The notes: generated from the letters alone by a model not told the origin. DNA of 64,000 nucleotides from Mesorhizobium sp. M2D.F.Ca.ET.226.01.1.1 (GCF_004022705.2 NZ_RZOY02000005.1:186001-250000), one strand, 5' to 3'. Numbered from the stretch's first letter, positions 1-8,552 are shown. Made by a program: numbers and translations.

Positions 1-481
1 GGACCGCCGCAGCCTTGGCCTTCGCCTGCTCGCAGGTCCTTTGCGGGGGGATGGCTTTCAGCGCGTCCTCGAGCAGGCGCGCATGGTTCTTGGCGATCTC
101 GACATGGCGCTCCTCATGCCGTTTGATGTCGGCCGAGAGCGTGTCCCAGAACAGCCTGACGTCGGGTTCGGATTTGCGCGGGCGCCGCCATTCCGGGAGG
201 ATCACCTTGACCTTCACGGTGACGGCCGCGTCGGCGACGCGGCAGGACTGCGCGCTCTGGGCGTAGCTGATGCGTGTCGTAAAGGCCATCTGCGTGGCGC
301 CGGGATGGCGCGACCCGGTGCTCTTCACCTCCGGGCCGTTTTTCGACAGCTGGTTCTGGATATCGTCGAGCGTGCGGCCGCCGACGCTGAAATAGCTGTA
401 GGTCTTCACCAGATTCGCCGCGCCCGCCGGCATGGCGATCAGAGCAAGCATTATGGCGCCAAGCAGGGATCGGTTCATCAT
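1..481 (-). CDS. DUF922 family exported protein, C-terminus cut by window edge
   Basis: The reading frame opens at two adjacent ATG codons (481 and 478) and stays open to the window edge, so the C-terminus is missing. The N-terminus has a short hydrophobic signal peptide ending near AMPAGAAN. The body carries DUF922 hallmarks: a region around SRHPGATQMAFTT, a conserved Cys in SAQSCRV, and the zinc-protease-like motif HEERH in a helix. The family is predicted, not proven, to be a metal-dependent peptidase in the cell envelope. It is divergent from folP with about 85 bp between. Family assignment is fairly secure; activity is not. Confidence 0.75.
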   Translation of the reverse strand, partial: MMNRSLLGAIMLALIAMPAGAANLVKTYSYFSVGGRTLDDIQNQLSKNGPEVKSTGSRHPGATQMAFTTRISYAQSAQSCRVADAAVTVKVKVILPEWRRPRKSEPDVRLFWDTLSADIKRHEERHVEIAKNHARLLEDALKAIPPQRTCEQAKAKAAAV

Positions 482-565
482 ATTGCCTCTTCACGCACCT
501 TGCTTTAGGGCCGTCGCCAGCGCAACGGAATTGATTTCGCGCGGATCACGCATGGTTGATGGACA

Positions 566-1420
566 ATGACGACAAGGCGATGGCAGCTGGCGCATGGACG
601 CTATCTCGACCTCGGTCCGAAGGCAGTCGTCGTCGGCATCCTCAATGTGACGCCCGATAGTTTTTCGGACGGCGGCCTCTTCATCGCGCCTGAAAAGGCC
701 CTGGAACAGGCGCGCCGCATGGTGGAAGAAGGCGCCGCGGTCATCGATGTCGGCGGGGAATCGACGCGGCCGGGTTTCGCACCGATCACCGCTGAAGAAG
801 AGCAGGGCCGCGTGCTGCCGGTCATCGCCGCGCTCGGCGCTTCCGGCGCGGCGCTGATTTCGGTCGACACCTATCGCGAGGATACGGCGCGGCGCGCGGT
901 CGCCGCCGGCGCCCATATCGTCAACGACGTGTGGGGGCTGCAGCGCGAGCCTGGGATCGCGCGCGTCGCAGCCGAGACCGGCGCCGGGCTTATCATCATG
1001 CATACCGGGCGCGAGCGGCAGAAGCTGCCCGACGTGATCGAGGATCAGTTCCTGTTCCTGCGCAAATCGCTGGAGATCGCGCGCGCCGCCAATGTCGCCG
1101 ACAGCCAGATCGTGCTCGATGCCGGCTTCGGCTTCGCCAAGGAGACGGCGGAGGAGAATCTCGACCTGATGGCGCGGTTTTCAGAGCTTCAGGCGCTCGG
1201 CTATCCGCTGATGGCCGGAACATCGCGCAAGCGCTTCATCGGCAACGCCACCGGGCGCGAGCCTGGCGAACGCGCGGCCGGCACGGCGGCCACCAGCGTC
1301 ATCCTGCGCTTGAAAGGCGCCGACCTGTTTCGCGTCCACGATGTCGCAATCAACGTGGACGCGCTGGCGCTGACCGATGCTATGCTTCAACGCGAAACCG
1401 AGCTTCCTCGCGGACACTGA
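566..1420 (+). CDS. folP: Dihydropteroate synthase
   Basis: This enzyme condenses p-aminobenzoate with 6-hydroxymethyl-dihydropterin pyrophosphate to dihydropteroate in folate synthesis and is the sulfonamide target. The 284-residue length is normal. The N-terminal signature GILNVTPDSFSDGG, the pterin-site segment DVGGESTRPG, the mid-protein VNDVWG and the late KRFIG are all present, as expected for a TIM-barrel DHPS. Its TGA stop shares one base with the folB ATG (TGATG), which indicates translational coupling in a folP-folB-folK operon. Confidence 0.96.
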   Translation: MTTRRWQLAHGRYLDLGPKAVVVGILNVTPDSFSDGGLFIAPEKALEQARRMVEEGAAVIDVGGESTRPGFAPITAEEEQGRVLPVIAALGASGAALISVDTYREDTARRAVAAGAHIVNDVWGLQREPGIARVAAETGAGLIIMHTGRERQKLPDVIEDQFLFLRKSLEIARAANVADSQIVLDAGFGFAKETAEENLDLMARFSELQALGYPLMAGTSRKRFIGNATGREPGERAAGTAATSVILRLKGADLFRVHDVAINVDALALTDAMLQRETELPRGH

Positions 1421-1782
1421 TGATGTACGTCATACGCATGAAGAACTGCGCCTTCTTCGCCCGCCATGGCGTGCTGGACGAGGAGGAGACGCTTGGCCAG
1501 CGCTTCTATGTCGATGCCGAGCTGACCGTCGAGCCCAGCCGTCCGCTGACCGAGGATTCCATCGAGGACACCGTCAATTATGGCGTCGCCTTCGCGGTCA
1601 TCGAGAAGATCGTGACGGGACATCGCCGCTTCCTGATCGAAGCGCTGGCGTTGGAAGTCGCGAAGGCGCTGACGGCACGGTTCTCGCAGATCAGGAAGGC
1701 CGCGATCACCGTGCGCAAGCCGAACGCCCCGGTGCCGGGCGTGCTCGATTATGTCGAGGTGACCGTTGTCTGGCCAGAATAG
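1420..1782 (+). CDS. folB: Dihydroneopterin aldolase
   Basis: The 120-residue cytoplasmic protein cleaves 7,8-dihydroneopterin to 6-hydroxymethyl-7,8-dihydropterin and glycolaldehyde. Family features are the N-terminal strand MKNCAFFARHGVLDEEE with the usual GV.., the FYVDAEL strand, the tract DTVNYGVAF and the C-terminal VRKPNAPVPGVLDYVEV. I start it at the ATG that shares a base with the folP stop; a second ATG follows immediately. The 3' end overlaps the TTG start of folK by 17 bases, so the three folate genes are probably translated from one message. Confidence 0.94.
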   Translation: MMYVIRMKNCAFFARHGVLDEEETLGQRFYVDAELTVEPSRPLTEDSIEDTVNYGVAFAVIEKIVTGHRRFLIEALALEVAKALTARFSQIRKAAITVRKPNAPVPGVLDYVEVTVVWPE

Positions 1783-2278
1783 CGTCGTCTATCTCAGTCT
1801 CGGCGGCAATCTCGGCGATCCGGCGAAGTCCATGGGCGCGGCGTTGCGCATACTGGACGGCGACGACGCGACGCACGTCACCGCCGTCTCCTCGCTCTAT
1901 CGCACGCCGCCTTGGGGCAAGCTCGACCAGCCCGATTTCCTCAATGCCGCCGCCGCGATCGAGACGGCGCTCTCGCCGCGCGCGCTGCTCGACCTTTGCC
2001 TCGACGTCGAGAGGCGGCTGAAACGCGTGCGCGAGGAGCGCTGGGGGCCGCGCCTGATCGACATCGACATCCTGGTGTTCGGCGACCGGGTGATCCACGA
2101 GACCGGGCTCGAAGTGCCGCATCCGCGCATGCTGGAGCGCGCCTTCGTGCTGGCGCCATTGGCCGAGATCGCGCCCGGACTATCGATCGGCGGCAGGAGC
2201 GTTTCGGAACGGCTCGGCGCCGTCGATAGGTCCGGTATCGAGCGGCTGCCCTCGGGCCGGGAATGGTGGCTCGGCTAA
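1766..2278 (+). CDS. folK: 2-amino-4-hydroxy-6-hydroxymethyldihydropteridine pyrophosphokinase
   Basis: HPPK transfers pyrophosphate from ATP to 6-hydroxymethyl-dihydropterin, making the substrate for FolP. The 170-residue product has the family motifs YLSLGGNLGD at the N-terminus, SSLYRTPPWG, and RWGPRLIDIDIL, whose two aspartates bind the magnesium ions, followed by VPHPRMLERAFVLAPL. The only plausible start is TTG at 1766, because an in-frame stop lies two codons upstream and no ATG or GTG precedes the conserved strand. The start is inside folB, which again suggests coupling. Confidence 0.94.
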   Translation: MSGQNSVVYLSLGGNLGDPAKSMGAALRILDGDDATHVTAVSSLYRTPPWGKLDQPDFLNAAAAIETALSPRALLDLCLDVERRLKRVREERWGPRLIDIDILVFGDRVIHETGLEVPHPRMLERAFVLAPLAEIAPGLSIGGRSVSERLGAVDRSGIERLPSGREWWLG

Positions 2279-2288
2279 GATCGGCCGG

Positions 2289-2837
2289 TTAGCCGGAGAA
2301 GCCGCCGCTGTCCAGGAAGGCCTGTTCGTCGGCCGTCGTTGCGCGGCCAAGCATCCGGTTGCGATGCGGAAAGCGTCCGAAGCGCCGGATGATTTCCAGA
2401 TGCTCTTCGGCGTATTTCAGATATTCGGGCGCGTTGGCGGTCGTGAGCTGCACCGACCGCTTCTGGTCGGCCAGCGCCTCGGAATGCTCGAAGGGCAGAT
2501 AGAGGAAGACGCGCAGAGCTTCTTCGAGGTTCAGGTCATGCCCGGCGGCGATTGCCTTGTCGGCGAAATGCCTCGCCAGCGGGTCGGTCGCGTACATATG
2601 GCCGGTGCCGCGGAAGCAGTTGCGCGGGAACTGGTCGAGCAGGATCATCAGCGCCAGCGATCCTTCGGCATGCGCGTTCCAGTCGTCGCATTCGCGCCGG
2701 GCCGCCGCATAATGAAGCTCCAGGAAGCGGTTGCGGAAATCCGTGTCGAAGGCGTCGCTCTTCTCGAACCAGGCATCCTCGCCTGCATCGCGCCAGAATT
2801 TGGTGACGGAAAGCGCCCGCGGATCGAGCTCTGCCAT
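2289..2837 (-). CDS. DUF924 family protein
   Basis: This 182-residue soluble helical protein belongs to DUF924. Visible hallmarks are VTKFWRDAG near the start, the central LDQFPRNCFRGTG, and the late LPFEHSEALADQKRSV and FGRFPHRNRMLGR. The fold is related to tetratricopeptide-like helical proteins and no biochemical role is established. An AGGGG ribosome site precedes the ATG. It begins only ten bases after the Kef-type antiporter stop on the same strand, so the two are probably co-transcribed. Confidence 0.85.
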   Translation of the reverse strand: MAELDPRALSVTKFWRDAGEDAWFEKSDAFDTDFRNRFLELHYAAARRECDDWNAHAEGSLALMILLDQFPRNCFRGTGHMYATDPLARHFADKAIAAGHDLNLEEALRVFLYLPFEHSEALADQKRSVQLTTANAPEYLKYAEEHLEIIRRFGRFPHRNRMLGRATTADEQAFLDSGGFSG

Positions 2838-2847
2838 GCCTTGCCCC

Positions 2848-4692
2848 TCAGTTGTTGGTCTCTGCCTTGTTCAGCACAACAGCGGTCTCCTGGTTCAGCG
2901 CCCGGCCGGCGCGGCGCGGCTGCGTCAGCGGCGTCGGGATCGGTGTGCCGATATTGCCTTTGAGGAAACGTTGGCCGGCGCGCACGCCCTCGGCCAGTTG
3001 CGTCTCGAAGCGCGCTTCGTCGCGGCGCCGGACATCCTCGATGACCTCGGCGACTTCCTCCGGATCGACGCCAAGCGACTCCAGCGCGGAGCCGCCGAAG
3101 ACCAGCGCCGATTCGAACGTCTCGCGCAGCTGATAGTCGACACCGGCGCGCACGAGCTGCAGCGCGGTACCGCGGTCGAAGGCGCGCGCCAGGATGGTGA
3201 CCAGCGGGAATTCTGCCTTGATCAGCTGCACGATGCGCACGGCGGCGTCCGGCTTGTCGACGCAGATCAGCACCGCGCGAGCGCGCCCAGCGCCAGCCGC
3301 ATGCAGGATGTCCAGCCTCGTGCCGTCGCCGTAATAGACCTTGAAGCCGAAATCGGCGGCGGCCTGGATCATCTCCACCTCATTGTCGATGATCGAGACG
3401 TCCATCCCGCGCAGCAAAAGCGGCTGGCTGGCGATCTGGCCGAAACGGCCGAAACCGATGATCAGCACGCTGCCGGTGAGGCCGTCGGCGATATCGACAC
3501 CGTCGAGGGACTGCTCGTCGCGTGGGGTCAGGTAACGCAGCGCCACGATCGCCAAGGGCGTCAGCACCATCGAGATGATGATGATGGCGGTCAGTGTCGC
3601 GTTGGCCCGGCCATCGATGATGCCGACCGCGGCGGCGGAGGAATACAGCACGAAGGCGAACTCGCCGCCCTGCGCCATGAAGACGGCGCGTTCGAGCGCC
3701 TCGCGATGGCCACTCTTCAGGATGCGCGCGACGAGGTAGATGCCGAGCGCCTTCATGACCACGTAGGCCACGACGTAGATGGCGACGAGCCGCCAGTTCT
3801 GGGCGACGACGCCAAGGTCGAGCGACATGCCGACAGCAAGGAAGAACAGGCCGAGCAGGATGCCGCGGAATGGCTCGATGTCGGCTTCAAGCTGGTGGCG
3901 GAAGGTCGATTCCGACAGGAGCACGCCGGCGAGGAAGGCGCCCATCGCCATCGAGAGGCCGGAGAGTTGCATGGCCAGGGCCGATCCCAGCACCACCAGC
4001 AAGGCCGCGGCGGTCATGACTTCGCGGGCGCGGGCGTCCGCCAGGATGCGGAAGAGCGGATTGAGCAGATAACGGCCGGCCACGACCAGCCCGACGATCG
4101 CGGCAATGCCGATGCCGACTTCGGTCAGCCGCTCCGACAGGCTGGTCTCCGCGCCGCCAGGCGCGAGGAACGCGACCAGCGCCAGCAGCGGCACGATCAT
4201 CAGGTCCTCTAGCAGCAGGATGGAGACGATGCGCTGGCCTTTCGGCGTGGCGATCTCGCCGCGCTCCTCGAGCAATTGCATGACGATCGCGGTCGAGGTC
4301 AGCACGAAGCCGGCGCCGGCAACGAAGGACTGCGCGATGGGAAAGCCTCCAGCCAATCCGACGAGCGTGAGCAGGACCGCGCAAACGCCGACCTGGAGGG
4401 CGCCCAATCCAAAGATCTCGCGACGCAGGCTCCAGAGCCGCGACGGCTGCATTTCGAGACCGATGATGAACAGGAACATGACGACGCCGAGCTCGGCGAC
4501 GTGGAGGATCGATTCCGATTCGGAAAAGACGCGCAGGCCGAACGGGCCGATGACCACGCCGGCGGCGAGGTATCCGAGGATCGAGCCCAGCCCCATACGT
4601 TTGAAGATCGGCACGGCGACGACGCCAGCGGCGAGCAACGCCACCACCTGCACCAGATCGCTGCTCGACGCTTCAGCTGCCATGCCTGCCAT
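2848..4692 (-). CDS. Kef-type monovalent cation:proton antiporter (CPA2) with TrkA-N domain
   Basis: The 614-residue protein has about twelve hydrophobic helices over residues 1-390, including the CPA2 segments GYLAAGVVIGPFGL and AMGAFLAGVLLSES. A cytosolic RCK/TrkA-N domain begins near residue 404 with the nucleotide-binding motif IGFGRFGQ. This is the KefB/KefC plan: glutathione- or nucleotide-gated K+ efflux coupled to H+ entry at the inner membrane. I cannot tell KefB from KefC. Start could be the ATG at 4692 or 4683. The DUF924 gene follows in the same transcription unit. Confidence 0.9.
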   Translation of the reverse strand: MAGMAAEASSSDLVQVVALLAAGVVAVPIFKRMGLGSILGYLAAGVVIGPFGLRVFSESESILHVAELGVVMFLFIIGLEMQPSRLWSLRREIFGLGALQVGVCAVLLTLVGLAGGFPIAQSFVAGAGFVLTSTAIVMQLLEERGEIATPKGQRIVSILLLEDLMIVPLLALVAFLAPGGAETSLSERLTEVGIGIAAIVGLVVAGRYLLNPLFRILADARAREVMTAAALLVVLGSALAMQLSGLSMAMGAFLAGVLLSESTFRHQLEADIEPFRGILLGLFFLAVGMSLDLGVVAQNWRLVAIYVVAYVVMKALGIYLVARILKSGHREALERAVFMAQGGEFAFVLYSSAAAVGIIDGRANATLTAIIIISMVLTPLAIVALRYLTPRDEQSLDGVDIADGLTGSVLIIGFGRFGQIASQPLLLRGMDVSIIDNEVEMIQAAADFGFKVYYGDGTRLDILHAAGAGRARAVLICVDKPDAAVRIVQLIKAEFPLVTILARAFDRGTALQLVRAGVDYQLRETFESALVFGGSALESLGVDPEEVAEVIEDVRRRDEARFETQLAEGVRAGQRFLKGNIGTPIPTPLTQPRRAGRALNQETAVVLNKAETNN

Positions 4693-4702
4693 CCTGTTGC
4701 TC

Positions 4703-4804
4703 TAAAGCGCGTCGCCTGAAAAAGATTCAGGTAACGCGCTTTAGGTCTTTGCTTGATGCATGTCGTTGTCGCAGAACCGCTGCACACTTCTGGGCGACGT
4801 GCAT
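4703..4804. repeat. RIME-like rhizobial intergenic mosaic repeat (two palindromes)
   Basis: The first palindrome has arms TAAAGCGCGT (4703-4712) and ACGCGCTTTA (4734-4743), with an inner stem CCTGAA/TTCAGG. The second has arms ATGCATGTCG (4756-4765) and CGACGTGCAT (4795-4804), one mismatch, with an inner CAGAA/TTCTG. The text resembles the widespread rhizobial intergenic mosaic element. It lies between the divergent antiporter and AraC genes and could fold in RNA from either side. Confidence 0.75.
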
Positions 4805-4892
4805 TAGAAGCACTCCTTGCATGCACCGGGAGCGGGAAGCAAGGGCCGCAGGACTGACTGGAAGGGTAGGGTGCCGTCGAAGCAGCCTTCGC

Positions 4893-4921
4893 TTGCCTGC
4901 CGGACGTTCGGCATCTATAAT
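4893..4921 (+). promoter_or_regulatory. Candidate promoter of the AraC-type regulator gene
   Basis: TTGCCT (4893-4898) and a perfect TATAAT (4916-4921) are separated by 17 bases. The predicted transcription start falls at about 4928, on the proposed ATG itself, which would make the message leaderless. This rests on sequence match only. Confidence 0.5.
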
Positions 4922-4927
4922 GGCCAA

Positions 4928-5911
4928 ATGCCTGACTATTCGTCCCGCCCGCCTTCAAATATCCCGATGGATGCGCTCAGCGAAGTCCTGCAAGACTTTC
5001 ACTTGAGCGGAGTCAACTATGGCCGCTGCGAACTCCGACATCCATGGAGCATCGCCTTTCCGCAACAGAAGCTGCTTCGCTTTCACTTTGTCGGCCAGGG
5101 TCCGTGCTGGATTTATACCGAAGCGGAAGGATGGCAGGAGTTGCGCGATGGTGATCTGGCGCTGCTGCCGCAAGGCATTGCCCATCGGCTGGCCAGTGCG
5201 CCGGACGTTGTCGGCGACTCGCTGGAGGGTTGCCAGGTGACCAAGGTGGGAAGCAATGTCTGTGAGGTGGTGCGGGAAGGGACGGGCGCGACAAGCACCC
5301 TCTTCTGCGGCTCCATGGCTTTGGGCGTCTGTGCGCTCAATCCACTGATCACGTTGATGCCGCCGATCATCAAAGGGTGCGACGTGGCCGGCAATGACCC
5401 GATCGTCGGTCCTTTGCTGGCGGCTATGACGGCTGAGGCCGCGCAACCGCAGATGGGCAGCGCCACTATCTTGTCGCGCATGGCGGACTTGCTGACAGCC
5501 CGGCTCATACGCTGCTGGGTCAATTGCACTGGAGCCTCGACCACCGGTTGGCTCGCCGCCATCCGCGACCCTCATATCGGCCGCGCGCTGGCAGCCATGC
5601 ACCGAGACCCCGGCCATAGCTGGACCTTGGAAAGCCTTGCCGGCCTGGCCGGCCAATCGCGCTCGATTTTCGCCGAGCGCTTCAGCGCTGTGTTGGGGGA
5701 AGGCGCCGCGCACTATCTCGCTCGTCTGCGTATGCAGCTTGCCCGCGAGCTGCTCGGGCAAAACGGCCTGTCGGTTGCCGAGGTCGCTACCCGTCTGGGC
5801 TATGATAGCGAAGCATCCTTCGCGCGCGCGTTCAAGCGCATCACAAATGTCTCGCCAGGCGTTGTGCGCCGCACAATTTCCGGACGAACTGACATAAATT
5901 TCGGATTTTGA
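4928..5911 (+). CDS. AraC family transcriptional regulator with N-terminal cupin
   Basis: The product (327 residues from this start) has an N-terminal cupin-like effector domain (about residues 15-190; FHFVGQGPCWIYTE, DLALLPQGIAHRL) and a C-terminal AraC DNA-binding domain with two helix-turn-helix units (SLAGLAGQSRSIFAERF, then VAEVATRLGYDSEASFARAFKR). I start at ATG 4928 just after a TATAAT box; ATG 4967 is the alternative. It lies 61 bases before, and on the same strand as, a NepI-like efflux pump, so it probably controls that pump, a common AraC/MFS arrangement. Confidence 0.87.
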   Translation: MPDYSSRPPSNIPMDALSEVLQDFHLSGVNYGRCELRHPWSIAFPQQKLLRFHFVGQGPCWIYTEAEGWQELRDGDLALLPQGIAHRLASAPDVVGDSLEGCQVTKVGSNVCEVVREGTGATSTLFCGSMALGVCALNPLITLMPPIIKGCDVAGNDPIVGPLLAAMTAEAAQPQMGSATILSRMADLLTARLIRCWVNCTGASTTGWLAAIRDPHIGRALAAMHRDPGHSWTLESLAGLAGQSRSIFAERFSAVLGEGAAHYLARLRMQLARELLGQNGLSVAEVATRLGYDSEASFARAFKRITNVSPGVVRRTISGRTDINFGF

Positions 5912-5972
5912 GATACATATCATCCGAAGGGACTCGTCTATTTAAGACCTCCAGGACCTTGGAGATCTTTCA

Positions 5973-7181
5973 GTGACAGACACAACATTAGAGCTTGAAG
6001 ACGCGGCGATAGATCTCGATGCCGCCGCGCCAACCACGTGGACCGCAGCCACCTGGTTCTCGGTCATTTCATTGGCGGCCACTAGCTTTGCCCTGGTGTC
6101 AGCCGAATTCCTGCCCTCTGGCCTGCTGACGCCGATGGCGCGCGATCTCGGCATCAGCGAAGGAACGGCCGGACAGGTCGTCACCGCCACCGCTTCGGTC
6201 GGTGCCGTGACGGCCATGTTGAGCAATGTTCTCATCGGCCGATTGAACCGCAAGACGGTGCTGGTTGGCCTCAGCGCCCTGGCGGTCGGCTCCAACCTCC
6301 TTGCAGCGCTGGCGCCCAATTTCTGGTTGTTGCTGTTGGGCCGGGCCGGGCTCGGAATCGCTCTCAGCGCCTTCTGGGCACTCTCGGTTGCCGTCGTGGC
6401 CAGGCTGGTTGGCGCCAATGCGACAGGTCGGGGCATGGGCATCGTCACCCTCGGCGTCTCGCTTGCCACCATTGCCGCACCATCGGCGGGTGCGTTGATC
6501 AGCGACTGGCTGGGATGGCGCAGCGCCATGGCCTTGACAGCGGGGCTGGCCGTGATTGCCATGCTGCTGCAGTTGCTAAGCCTGCCAACCTTGCCCGCGA
6601 CGGCCAGCAATAGCCTTGCGGATGTATTTCGGCTGACACGGCGGCGTGGCATTCAACTCGGCATGCTGGCCATCCTTTTGCTGATGACAGGGCATTTTGC
6701 CGGCTCGGTCTATGTGCGCCCCTTCCTCGAACATGTGACGCTCCTGGCAACAGGGCCAATTGCCCTGGCCCTGCTCGGATTTGGCATCGCCGCCGTGATC
6801 GGCAACGTTGCCGGTGGCCGCATGGCCGACGCCAACATCCGTATGGCTCTCGTAGGCACCGCGGCGCTGATGGCGTTTGCCGCGCTGGCATTGGTGCTTT
6901 GGGGCGTGCACATCGCAGTTGCCTTCGCATTCGTCACGCTTTGGGGCTTGGCATTCGGCATGGCGCCGGTGGTGCTGCCGACCAATCTGTCGCGCGCGGC
7001 ACCTGATGCGCTGGAAGCGGCGGGCAGCCTGATGGTCGTCTCTTTCCAGGTTGCCATCACCACCGGCGCGGTTGTCGGCGGCTATGTCGTGGACACCTAC
7101 GGTGCCTCGGGGCCCTTGACCCTTACCGTCGTCCTTGCCGCATCGACAGTTATGCTGGCGCTGCTGCAGCCTCGCAGGTGA
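5973..7181 (+). CDS. MFS efflux transporter, NepI/AraJ-like
   Basis: The 402-residue inner-membrane protein has about twelve hydrophobic helices and lacks a signal peptide. The first helices read EFLPSGLLTPMARDLGISEG, typical of the drug:H+ antiporter DHA1 branch and close in character to E. coli NepI, a purine ribonucleoside exporter. The start is GTG at 5973. It follows the AraC-type regulator after a 61-base gap and is probably its target. The substrate cannot be read from sequence; a small hydrophobic or nucleoside-like toxicant is plausible. Confidence 0.87.
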   Translation: MTDTTLELEDAAIDLDAAAPTTWTAATWFSVISLAATSFALVSAEFLPSGLLTPMARDLGISEGTAGQVVTATASVGAVTAMLSNVLIGRLNRKTVLVGLSALAVGSNLLAALAPNFWLLLLGRAGLGIALSAFWALSVAVVARLVGANATGRGMGIVTLGVSLATIAAPSAGALISDWLGWRSAMALTAGLAVIAMLLQLLSLPTLPATASNSLADVFRLTRRRGIQLGMLAILLLMTGHFAGSVYVRPFLEHVTLLATGPIALALLGFGIAAVIGNVAGGRMADANIRMALVGTAALMAFAALALVLWGVHIAVAFAFVTLWGLAFGMAPVVLPTNLSRAAPDALEAAGSLMVVSFQVAITTGAVVGGYVVDTYGASGPLTLTVVLAASTVMLALLQPRR

Positions 7182-7196
7182 ACTTCGCTCCAGACC

Positions 7197-7366
7197 TAGA
7201 GCGTCTCACCGTTTCACGAAAACGATGAGACGCCGCTCTATCTCTTTGTTTTTACGCAATCCCGAACGAAAGGTTACGGCGAGGTCGCCGACCCTAAACG
7301 CTTCACACTTTTCCTGGAATTGCTCTGAAGCGCGTCGCGCCTGAGCGGCCTCATGCGACGCGCTTT
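7197..7366. repeat. RIME-like mosaic repeat, long composite copy
   Basis: The block opens with the near-palindrome TAGAGCGTCTCA (7197-7208) / TGAGACGCCGCTCTA (7226-7240). A spacer related to the copy at 15967 follows, ending CCTGGAATTGCT. It closes with an 11-bp perfect inverted repeat AAGCGCGTCGC (7328-7338) / GCGACGCGCTT (7355-7365), whose arms match those of the 4703 element. This fills most of the 373-base gap after the MFS gene; apart from the hairpin at 7510 I see nothing else in it. Confidence 0.7.
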
Positions 7367-7509
7367 GGGTTGTTTTTATGCGGCCTCAAATCCGGAACGC
7401 CGCGATATTGCAGCCTGGTTACACAAGTTTATGCGACCCGGTCGTTGCGTGCCGCCACAATCAGCGGTTAAGGCACGCTTGGCTCTGGCCTTTGGGCTTC
7501 GGCCATTGG

Positions 7510-7539
7510 AGGCGGCTGCGATGGGCGGCCGCCTTTTTT
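7510..7539 (+). terminator. Terminator-like hairpin just before a small exported-protein gene
   Basis: AGGCGGC (7510-7516) pairs perfectly with GCCGCCT (7528-7534) and six T residues follow (7534-7539). The hairpin ends only 15 bases before the ATG of the next gene, immediately ahead of its ribosome site. It could end transcription from upstream or act as an attenuator for the downstream gene. Confidence 0.6.
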
Positions 7540-7554
7540 GAGGAGAGGACTGAC

Positions 7555-7821
7555 ATGAAGAAGTTTTTGCTCGTTGCCGTCGGTGTTGCGGCGCTGGCCG
7601 GTTCGGCTTGTTCCAAGGGGCCGGAATGCACGCAGGAGATGGCCGCCAAGAAGGCGCAGGACATGGCCGCCGCGCTTCAGGCGGCGATCACCAAGGATCC
7701 GAGCAAGGCCGCCGACCTGACCGCCAAGGTGCAGGCCGTGACGACGAAGTATCAGGGCGCGACGACGCTCGACGAAGCCTGCAAGGCCTATGACGAGCTG
7801 ACCGCCACCATCAAGGGTTGA
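7555..7821 (+). CDS. Small exported (possibly lipo-) protein
   Basis: The 88-residue product begins with a clear signal peptide (MKKFLLVAVGVAALAGSACS). The cysteine after GSA is a weak lipobox candidate, since the usual Leu at -3 is replaced by Gly. The mature part is a short Ala/Lys-rich helical protein with three cysteines in all (CSKGPEC and EACKAY). A strong AGGAGAGG ribosome site sits before the ATG. I do not recognise a named family. It is flanked by terminator-like hairpins on both sides, so it is probably a single-gene unit. Confidence 0.7.
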   Translation: MKKFLLVAVGVAALAGSACSKGPECTQEMAAKKAQDMAAALQAAITKDPSKAADLTAKVQAVTTKYQGATTLDEACKAYDELTATIKG

Positions 7822-7842
7822 GCTCAACCGTAGAGAGGTGCG

Positions 7843-7874
7843 AAGGCGGTGGCCAAGCGGCCGCCGCCTTTTTT
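7843..7874 (+). terminator. Rho-independent terminator of the small exported-protein gene
   Basis: The 12-bp stem AAGGCGGTGGCC (7843-7854) / GGCCGCCGCCTT (7859-7870) has one G-T pair and the 4-base loop AAGC. It is followed by a T run ending at 7874, 21 bases beyond the stop codon. Confidence 0.85.
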
Positions 7875-7898
7875 GTTTGCGGACGTCGCTGCGCCAGA

Positions 7899-8453
7899 TC
7901 AGTTCTTGGCGATGGCGCCGACTTCGACGGAGTCGATCCGCTTCAGGTTCATACCGATCACCGGCACCAGCTGGTTGTCGACGCGCACGGCCACAGTCAC
8001 GGTCATGGAATTGTCGTCGGGCACGCGGGCCTGCATGACGCCGTTCAGCTGCTTGCGGTTGATGGTGAAGACGACCTTCTGGGCGTCGACGACGTTGCCG
8101 CCGACAATATCCATGCCGCTGCCGGTCGAGCCGCCCATGAAGCTGCCCTTGTAGCCGTCGCGTCCCTTGCGCTCGACGGTCGCCGACATCTTCTGCGTGA
8201 ACACGCCGACCCGGCAGTTGCCGTCAAGCGTCATGCCGATTTTTGCGTCAGGCGTCGAGCCGTTGAAATCGCAGGTGAATTTGGTGCCCTTGTACTTGCC
8301 GGCGATGATCTCGCCAGGGCCGACCCATCTGCCTTCGACCGAATGGAAGAACTGCTTGTCCGGGTCTGCGCCAAAAGCCTTTTCGACGAGGCCGAGCGGT
8401 GCGGCAATTGCAACCGTCGCGGGCAGGACGCAGGACAGGATTACGCTTCTCAT
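7899..8453 (-). CDS. Exported protein of unknown function
   Basis: The 184-residue protein has an N-terminal signal peptide (MRSVILSCVLPATVAIAAPLG) and a predicted beta-rich periplasmic body with two cysteines (FTCDFNG, GNCRVGV) that could form a disulfide. I chose the ATG at 8453; GTG at 8462 is a possible alternative. The body contains GRWVGPGEIIAGKYKGTKF and repeated glycine turns. I do not recognise a named family and infer only an envelope location. It stands alone, convergent with the preceding small gene. Confidence 0.7.
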   Translation of the reverse strand: MRSVILSCVLPATVAIAAPLGLVEKAFGADPDKQFFHSVEGRWVGPGEIIAGKYKGTKFTCDFNGSTPDAKIGMTLDGNCRVGVFTQKMSATVERKGRDGYKGSFMGGSTGSGMDIVGGNVVDAQKVVFTINRKQLNGVMQARVPDDNSMTVTVAVRVDNQLVPVIGMNLKRIDSVEVGAIAKN

Positions 8454-8552
8454 GGACGACACCCGGCACGACAGAGTCTGTTCTTGAAACCTGTCTGACC
8501 ATGGCGAAGATTGGTTAATGCTTCGTCACTGGAGGTGGCTTTCGCGTTTACC

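Noticed and set aside
2731..4212. Long open frame antisense to the Kef-type antiporter (493 codons)
   Set aside because: It is the high-GC shadow of a well-supported gene and its translation is a low-complexity mix of Arg, Asp and His with no family features.
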